Positions 58,426 through 64,000 of a stretch of 64,000 bases of DNA are shown piece after piece. The stretch lies in the NCBI GenBank assembly GCA_903813345.2, contig CAIIXF020000010.1, positions 24,099,740 to 24,163,739 of the forward strand, in the 5' to 3' direction. The translations under genes were made by a program, and so were the position numbers. Below the pieces are notes generated by a model. That model had not been told where the DNA came from and searched no databases. It saw only the letters and a list, made by a program, of their open reading frames with translations. Source of the DNA: Owenia fusiformis. Taxonomy: Eukaryota; Annelida; Polychaeta; Sabellida; Oweniidae. Every line of letters begins with the position of its first letter. Position 1 is the stretch's first letter.

Positions 58426-59695
58426 AATATTTTAAACATCGTCAACAAAAATGTGGAGCCTTCTTCTAATTCTCATTTTTAAGTTTAAAATAGTACTAAA
58501 ACCAATTTAAGAATCTCTTATTATCTTGTTTTTAGCACAAAAACATCCATTTTGTTATTTTTTTTACTACAAAGCTTGTGATATTTCCCCACAAAAAGAT
58601 TTTTTAAGACAAGACTGTCAACCTCTTTTTGAGGTCACATGACCATGACAGTTTTAATGTACCGTGTGCCAAGGTTATTCTGGCTGAATCGAAAAGTTGC
58701 TGTTGCAAACTATTACGAAGGCTGAACAAAAGTAGAAATATATTAGTTCAAAATTTGCAGGCATTTCAAGTGCCAAATTGTTAATTGATTGAACTTCACA
58801 AAAAGAATTTCTTGTGGAAAGAGCACTGCAATATCATTCATAACATATACAAGGAATTGATTAAAATGTTTCAACCAGGCACGTCATTGTCATGTGACGT
58901 AAAATTTCTGCTCTGAAAATGAAGACATGTGCTGACTTTATATCATCAATATCATGATGAAAGGAACTTTTGGAATTGTTGATGGTTCACTATCATAAAG
59001 CGCGGCCTTCATACGGTAAGATGGCATAACTAAATTGAGTAAAATGGTTTGAGTATAACTTTAAGTTCGAATCAATTTGTATCCGATGTCCCTCATTTTG
59101 CCAAGTTTTAACCTTACTGCATTTCACACAAAAATGATGGGATCTGTAAATATGGGATCCTCATTTTTCGTCGAGTACCTGTCTCTGAACACTCAGTGCC
59201 TCACCCTCGTGATTTTAGGACTTTCAGGACTCTCTGAAATAGTTGAACTATGTATTCATGCTTGTTGCCCAATATACGCCAAAGTTAATATGGTTCGTCA
59301 AAGTAACAACAGCTCCAAGTCACACGTTCGTCAATGTAACATTGATCTTACATCAACGTAACAAAAGCGAGGGACTAAATATGTGAATTGCATCTTTGTT
59401 AATATATCAAACATAGAACTGCCTGCATATTCTCAAACTAGACCATCTTCTTTAACTCTGAGCCAAATTATTGTCCACAACTCGAGTTATAAATGGTGTA
59501 AAATCGAGAAACAAAAATATCTTACCAAAAATGAAGCCCGGAAGTTCTTCCATCTTGTTACGCTGACGTATCGTCAGCGTAACCTATGAGAGACAGTGGA
59601 ATGTTACATTATGCTGCGCCGTTTGGCTTGCATTTTAATAATTGTGTTACCAAGTGTTCCTTGAACAGTCTGTTCATTCATTATCAAACAGTATT

Positions 59696-60240
59696 TCACC
59701 AAATTAACATTTCAAAGTCATTGTAATTTAACATTTTGGCAAACAGACTAGATCGTTCTTTTATATACAATTGACACTCAACTAAAAAGTGAATTTCGGT
59801 CGCAACTGACTGACCACATGGACACAACCTCTGGTCTTGGGGAGTTGCGGTGTATCTCCCAGTTTCAATGTTTATGGGCAGTGTGCCGTGACGGAGTTGA
59901 GCAATAACGCGTCTCTCATATCTGCTCATTAACTGCATAACGTAATGCTCTGGCCGCGCAATAACTTTATGTAGCCGATAAGTTTGTTTCCATTTGAGCA
60001 CCCGTTATCATTATGAATCATCCTATGCCCCTTGATATGATCATGTGATGCTAGAGTTTCTTTGATTTGGTTAATTTTAGCTCTGGTGTTGGGGATAAAT
60101 TATATGTCTATGATGTCCCCCACTCCTGCATGTACAAACGTTGCCTTTGTGTGAAATTCCCATGTTTTACGGTTTCCGGCCCTTGTTAAATTAATGTTTA
60201 TGCACTTGCTTAGGAAGTCTATCATTGGCCATGTTTGTCA
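59696..60240 (-). pseudogene. C-terminal fragment of a LINE polyprotein
   Basis: The minus-strand frame contains R-Y-E-R-R-V-I-A-Q-L-R-H-G, I-N-I-E-T-G-R-Y and a Cys/His knuckle C-P-C-G..E-I-H-F-L-V-E-C, the C-terminal pattern of several animal non-LTR retrotransposon polyproteins. Upstream on the minus strand (to about 60240) frames such as R-K-T-W-E-F-H-T-K-A-T-F appear related. There is no RT core, so it is a fragment. Confidence 0.6.
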
Positions 60241-60447
60241 GTTGACACCACAAGCGAAGAAAATTTAAGAAAATAATTATAATATGGCTGCAATTTTTGA
60301 TAAAAGAACATCTTTATTTTTCAAATACTGTTGGATCATGGATTTGGCTCAATTATATACTTATATCTTAGGTTCATAGGACCTATGCTGAAGAAAGAAT
60401 CGTCAAAATGGCCATCGTTTTTCATGAAAAAAGTAATTTCCATGAGA

Positions 60448-61285
60448 AAATTGAGAGATTTCACACATAAGTGAAAGTACAACTTATACGTCTACGTATA
60501 CTTTAAAGGGTCATGTAGAACTATTATATTTACTAAAATCAATTTTAAATTGTACTTAATGGAACATAACTATTCCCGAGACTGTGAATGCAGTGTCATC
60601 TGCACATGTAGATTATGCACATTATAATTAAATGCTTGCTTCCGTGTCTTAGTAGTTGTAGTGGATTATAAACACGATCCTTTAAAGTGAGTCATGATCC
60701 TTTAAAGTGAGTCATTACATAAACAAGTTGATTATTCTTAAGTTTTCATGATCATTATAAGTTCAATGAACTTACAAAACGGTATATATATGTAGATGAT
60801 AAACATATACATTTGGATCTCCGTATAAAGCTTTACCTACATGTGTCTGGAACAATTGACCGCAAGCATTTTTTAAAGTTAATTGGCTGAGTAGGAACAG
60901 TATCCAATCAAATACTTTAACCATCAATTTGAAACACCCAATCAAACCAGTAGGTTCTAGCAATTCCTGGAAACAACCCATTCAGTAGCTCAACAAATGA
61001 CATACAAATTTCATAACGAGCATCTCCAAAAAGTCAATTTGAGAAGAGATAGGTCTATAACATATGTACTATATATGAGCCTATTTTATTGTAGACAAAC
61101 ACATTTGGAACAACTTAAACATGCTACAATTCAAGAAAGTTGAAATGGCATCCCTTTGACCTTTATTTATTACAGTCCGAGAAGATCTTTCCTGACGAAA
61201 AGCTCACATTATGAAACACCTTGTACGTTTACTTATAAGTATACGTTATAAGTTGTACTTTCACGCCATGCGAAATCTCTCTAAT
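60448..61285. repeat. Inverted pair around GTGAAAGTACAACTTATA
   Basis: 60448-60510 and 61206-61285 are diverged reverse complements (GAGAGATTTC, GTGAAAGTACAACTTATA). A 24-bp direct repeat GATCCTTTAAAGTGAGTCAT occurs twice at 60677-60716. A GAAGTTTTGCGGCT phrase is duplicated at 61448-61504. Probably a diverged foldback element. Confidence 0.45.
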
Positions 61286-61687
61286 GGACTCAAAAATTGG
61301 CTATCAGATTTTCGAGGCCATTGTCTCATGGAAAAGAGACATGAACAAGGAATTTCCAATATGGCAACTCAAATTATAATGGCCACCATTTTTAGAAGAG
61401 ATACTGTACTCCAACTAATATTTGATGCTATCATATTTTGCGATTTTGAAGTTTTGCGGCTATTAATTTTCGCTAATTTTCAGTCTGTTGAAGTTTTGCG
61501 GCTCTTTAATTTTTGCAGATTTGTGACTTATCAAAAATTTTCCAGCTTCTTTTTCTAATTTCTTTGATTAAAATCTTTATATGGTGTCATGTCCTGTGTA
61601 TAGATTTTGCCAAAAGGAGACAATACTACTTTGTTATTTGTATTATGAAATGTTCAAAATGATAAGTGATTTGATAAATTATACATT

Positions 61688-61723
61688 CTGTGGAATCTGC
61701 TACTCCGTGGAGTTGCTGTTATT
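61688..61723 (+). mobile_element. Family-2-like Helitron 3' end relic
   Basis: TGTGGAATCTGCTACTCCGTGGAGTTGCTGTTATTCTTG matches position by position the 3' end of family 2 (ATTTGCTACTCCGCGGAGTT..), with the palindrome decayed. It lies about 40 bp before the acceptor of PERK exon m. Confidence 0.65.
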
Positions 61724-61762
61724 CTTGCGTAAAACTGACAGAAGCTTCCTTACTCCTTTTAG

Positions 61763-61885
61763 ATATGAGACAGATTTTCATCAGGTACATTGTTTAGGTA
61801 AGGGTGGCTTTGGCGTGGTCTATGAGGCCATCAATAAACTAGATGACTGTCGCTATGCTATAAAGAGAGTCCAGTTACCTGCAAG
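61763..61885 (+). CDS. EIF2AK3: PERK kinase N-lobe exon m (glycine loop and catalytic lysine)
   Basis: Acceptor CCTTTTAG and donor GTAAGT bound 123 nt. The product reads Y-E-T-D-F, then [13 protein letters not shown] (the ATP-binding glycine loop), then D-D-C-R-Y-A-I-K-R with the catalytic lysine, ending L-P-A-R. It matches vertebrate [26 protein letters not shown] closely. No key residue is missing. A degraded Helitron-like 3' end lies about 40 bp upstream of the acceptor. Confidence 0.97.
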
Positions 61886-62181
61886 GTAAGTAAGCACATC
61901 AAAATATGAGGACTAAATCATATGGAAATACCAATTGTCAGATTCTTTTTTGAAACTTGAAGATTTGAAATATTTTGAAAGATTAGATTTATATGAATTA
62001 TTACATTACCACACACAATAGAGAGAGTGTAGAAAAGTTTTGTGTCCATTCTACAATTATTATATACAAAAGCAAGAGCAGTCTAATTTACCCAAATAAA
62101 ATAATATTTAAACTCCTAAAATACAAATACATGCTGAATATTGATATCTGAACCTTTACAATATGATTCATAAAACTTCAG

Positions 62182-62325
62182 TAAAACTGCAGAGGAGAAA
62201 GTGAAGCGAGAAGTGAAAGCTCTGGCAAAGTTAGAACACATTGGCATTGTGCGCTACTACCAGGCATGGTTTGAGTCCCCACCACAGGGATGGCAGGAGG
62301 GGAGAGACAAGGATATGGAGGACAG
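62182..62325 (+). CDS. EIF2AK3: PERK kinase exon n (alpha-C helix, GIVRYYQAW)
   Basis: Acceptor ACTTCAG and donor GTGAGC bound 144 nt. The product contains [15 protein letters not shown], with the alpha-C glutamate that pairs with the catalytic lysine, then [14 protein letters not shown], the signature of eIF2-alpha kinases. The end ([12 protein letters not shown]) starts the kinase insert. Confidence 0.97.
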
Positions 62326-62586
62326 GTGAGCAAAATTCATGTAAAGGAGACACATAGAATCCCAGCATGTCTATGGACTCAATTGAAAGAAATATTGTTG
62401 TTGAAATTAGAATTCTTTCAAAAATGTTTGAATGATTGTATGAAAGATTGATTGATTCAGATGATTTCCAGGGTTCTCTCCTAAGATTTGAATCAGTGTG
62501 GTGCTGCAACCTGCTGAGAATTTGAAGCTCACCATGCACCCAATTGAGAATCTACACACACTCAGTAGAGAATGAGAAATGATAAT

Positions 62587-63303
62587 AATAGAGAGGTTAA
62601 GCTACACATATTTAACAAAACTTGAACGTGAACTTCAATGCGCGCGCAGATAAATGACGTCAGATTTGTTTATTTGCTGTGGGCCAGCGTGAAGTTAACA
62701 GGTTTTTACATGAGATTATCATATTGGTGCAATTTACAGACGCGTATTCAACAAAGCATGAACGTGTACTTCTATGCGCTTCTTCTTTTTAATTGTAAAT
62801 AAGAATACAATGAGTAAATGACAACTTAAAATGTGATTGTTTTCTTTTATTCCGTACAATATAAATAGGCAGGGTTAATTTGATACCAGGGGCTTAGTAC
62901 AATATGTATGCTAAACGAATTGACAACCAGGGCCTACGATTGCCTTATCACTACATTTGATTGGTGAATGAGGCATTTTTTGTATTACGTCTGCCCTTGA
63001 TATGAGCAAAAAGTGATACTAAAGTAATTGAATTGTGGTTGAATATGAAATAAAGCAAAAATAAAAAACAAAAAGACTAGATTTGAATCCAGGCCTAACG
63101 GATACGAGTCCTTAGTGCTAACCATTACACCATAGAGCCAATGACCCTTATATACAGTCACCACATAAATATAGATCCACGTCCACTGACATGGTTTCAG
63201 ACGTGTAGCTTAACAGAAAATTTTCTTAAACATGTACTTGAGCGTGGACTTACGCGTTCAGGTTCACGGTTTGCATTTGAACGTGTAGCTTAACCTCTCT
63301 ATT
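62587..63303. mobile_element. 717-bp MITE with AATAGAGAGGTTAAGCTACAC ends
   Basis: The left end (62587-62607) and right end (63283-63303) are inverted repeats over about 20 bp (core GAGAGGTTAAGCTACAC), and GAACGTG phrases recur near both ends. It sits in the PERK intron between exons n and o and contains a tRNA-like sequence. Confidence 0.75.
63068..63139 (-). pseudogene. tRNA-Gln-like pseudogene or SINE head
   Basis: The minus strand reads GGCTCTATGGTGTAATGGTTAGCAC (A box as in tRNA-Gln), a GGACTC anticodon-arm remnant and GGATTCAAATCTA (B box), then a T run. The acceptor strands do not pair and the anticodon loop is altered, so it is not a functional tRNA. Confidence 0.55.
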
Positions 63304-63451
63304 GATATTTTGACCAGTTTGCAACATTTATTAGTAGGATTAGGTGATTGAGATTTTTGCACCCAGTTTAAAAAAGGGACTGGGCACTTATATAGAACAA
63401 TGGTTATTTTAAGATTATAACTCATGATGCAATGTGATTTCTTTATTTCAG

Positions 63452-64000
63452 CGAGTGTCTCACACCCACTCCCTGTAACTCTATTCGGGATAACACGAGC
63501 TCTGTGGTTCCAAACTATCTAAACATGGACTTCAACCCACTAAAACCATTTGGTGGTCAAATGGACACCCAAGACCTGTTACAAGACACCTTAGATAAAC
63601 ATGAAAACTCAAGTTATGGATTTGTGCCTCATAAAAACTTACCTAGTGACGAGAGTGGCTCATTTAGCTTGGGGACCCCTGCTAACCAATGTCAATGTGA
63701 TAATGAAGACTCTTTGGACATACAGTTTACTAGTATTAATTCTGAATCACAGACCCAATCAGGGTCACCATTTAAGCAGTATAGGACACCTGCTAATGAT
63801 TGCAAATGTGAAAATGAGGACTCTTTTGATGTAGAATTCATAAACTCTAATTCACAGACACAGTCTGGAGGAAGTAAACCGTACATAAGACATTTAGCCT
63901 CTGATATATCTGAGTCATTCAATATTGTATTTGAAGACTCAGGATGTAAGGACAAGTCCAGAGATTCGCAACATTCCAATGATAAAGTGCACTTAGAATC
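63452..64000 (+). CDS. EIF2AK3: PERK kinase-insert exon o, runs off the window
   Basis: Acceptor TTATTTCAG at 63451. The frame stays open to the window end. The product is Ser-, Asn- and acid-rich, as the long insert loop of PERK is, and near its end carries F-N-I-V-F-E-D-S-G-C, matching the vertebrate insert motif SIVFEDSGCD. It contains two copies of an about 30-residue unit (63675-63767 and 63786-63872). The catalytic loop and DFG lie downstream of the window. Confidence 0.95.

Larger units (their letters stand above)
52010..59580. mobile_element. 7.6 kb nested inverted-repeat element
   Basis: The outer arms (52015-52275 and about 59270-59578) are reverse complements: GTAACAAGATGG at the ends, CTTCCGGGCTT, ATTATTTGGCTCA in mirrored form, CATATTTAGTCCCTCGCTTT. 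Both arms carry repeated GTTAC(A/G)TTGACGA motifs, like subterminal binding sites. A palindrome TTACGCTGACG..CGTCAGCGTAA follows the right end (about 59567-59591). An inner inverted pair and an RT relic lie within. It fills most of the PERK intron between exons l and m. Confidence 0.65.
20454..64000 (+). other. EIF2AK3: PERK (EIF2AK3) gene, partial, 15 exons visible
   Basis: PERK is a type I ER membrane protein whose luminal domain senses unfolded proteins and whose cytosolic kinase phosphorylates eIF2-alpha, lowering translation. Fifteen exons translate, in order and in compatible phase, to the luminal beta-propeller-like domain, the transmembrane segment, the juxtamembrane region, the kinase N-lobe and the start of the kinase insert. 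Every junction is GT..AG. Intron lengths run from about 225 bp (45874-46098) to about 11 kb (50736-61762). The first visible exon begins with one nucleotide of a split codon and corresponds to the second coding exon of vertebrate PERK, so the signal-peptide exon lies upstream or is unrecognised. The catalytic loop, DFG motif and C-lobe must lie beyond 64000. Identity rests on many family motifs recalled from vertebrate PERK and is secure; exact borders are by inspection. Confidence 0.95.

Overview
The window is animal genomic DNA: AT-rich, intron-rich and full of transposon debris. I recognise one host gene, the plus-strand gene for the endoplasmic-reticulum stress kinase PERK (EIF2AK3). Fifteen exons can be placed between 20454 and the window end. 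All have GT..AG borders and matching codon phases. They encode the ER-luminal stress-sensing domain, the membrane segment, the first part of the eIF2-alpha kinase domain (glycine loop, VAIK-type lysine, alpha-C helix) and the start of the long acidic kinase insert. The first exon (signal peptide) and the rest of the kinase are not seen. The repeat landscape, with (CCGT)n-headed tandem-core elements like the 'pearl' elements of bivalves, suggests a marine invertebrate, probably a lophotrochozoan such as a mollusc. That assignment is inference.

Layout. 1-20453: no recognisable gene. It holds foldback elements (613-1262, 1436-1985), a 1.5 kb inverted-repeat element (3858-5376), a 6.2 kb element with long inverted arms (5375-11612), a 3 kb element with perfect 33-bp inverted ends around a G-poor, A/C-rich tract (11841-14918), a TTAA-flanked element (14978-15991), a tRNA-derived SINE (17246-17562) and several Helitron-like elements. 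20454-22071: three PERK exons. 22072-32166: a 10 kb intron with a broken LINE reverse transcriptase, long palindromes and a Helitron-like element. 32167-39648: one exon, then an intron with a mariner relic nested in another repeat. 39649-50735: eight exons, including one whose 3' end and splice donor have been amplified into a 65-bp minisatellite of about 38 copies. 50736-61762: an 11 kb intron filled by nested inverted-repeat and reverse-transcriptase debris. 61763-64000: kinase exons.

Most notable points. (1) The 65-bp array at 46985-49486 is built from the last 58 nt of a PERK exon plus its splice donor, so the intron carries about a dozen further perfect GTAAGT donors. (2) Four families of short elements share one architecture: a 12-bp inverted subterminal repeat, a 5' hairpin, a CCGT/CTGT microsatellite, a tandem core containing CCATTTTG, and a 3' hairpin followed by CTnG. 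This fits non-autonomous Helitron/Helentron elements. (3) Several nested insertions have a readable empty site, giving a relative chronology. Almost every other open frame, especially the minus-strand frames in the 65-bp array and the Arg-Pro-Ser-Val frames in CCGT repeats, is a repeat artefact.
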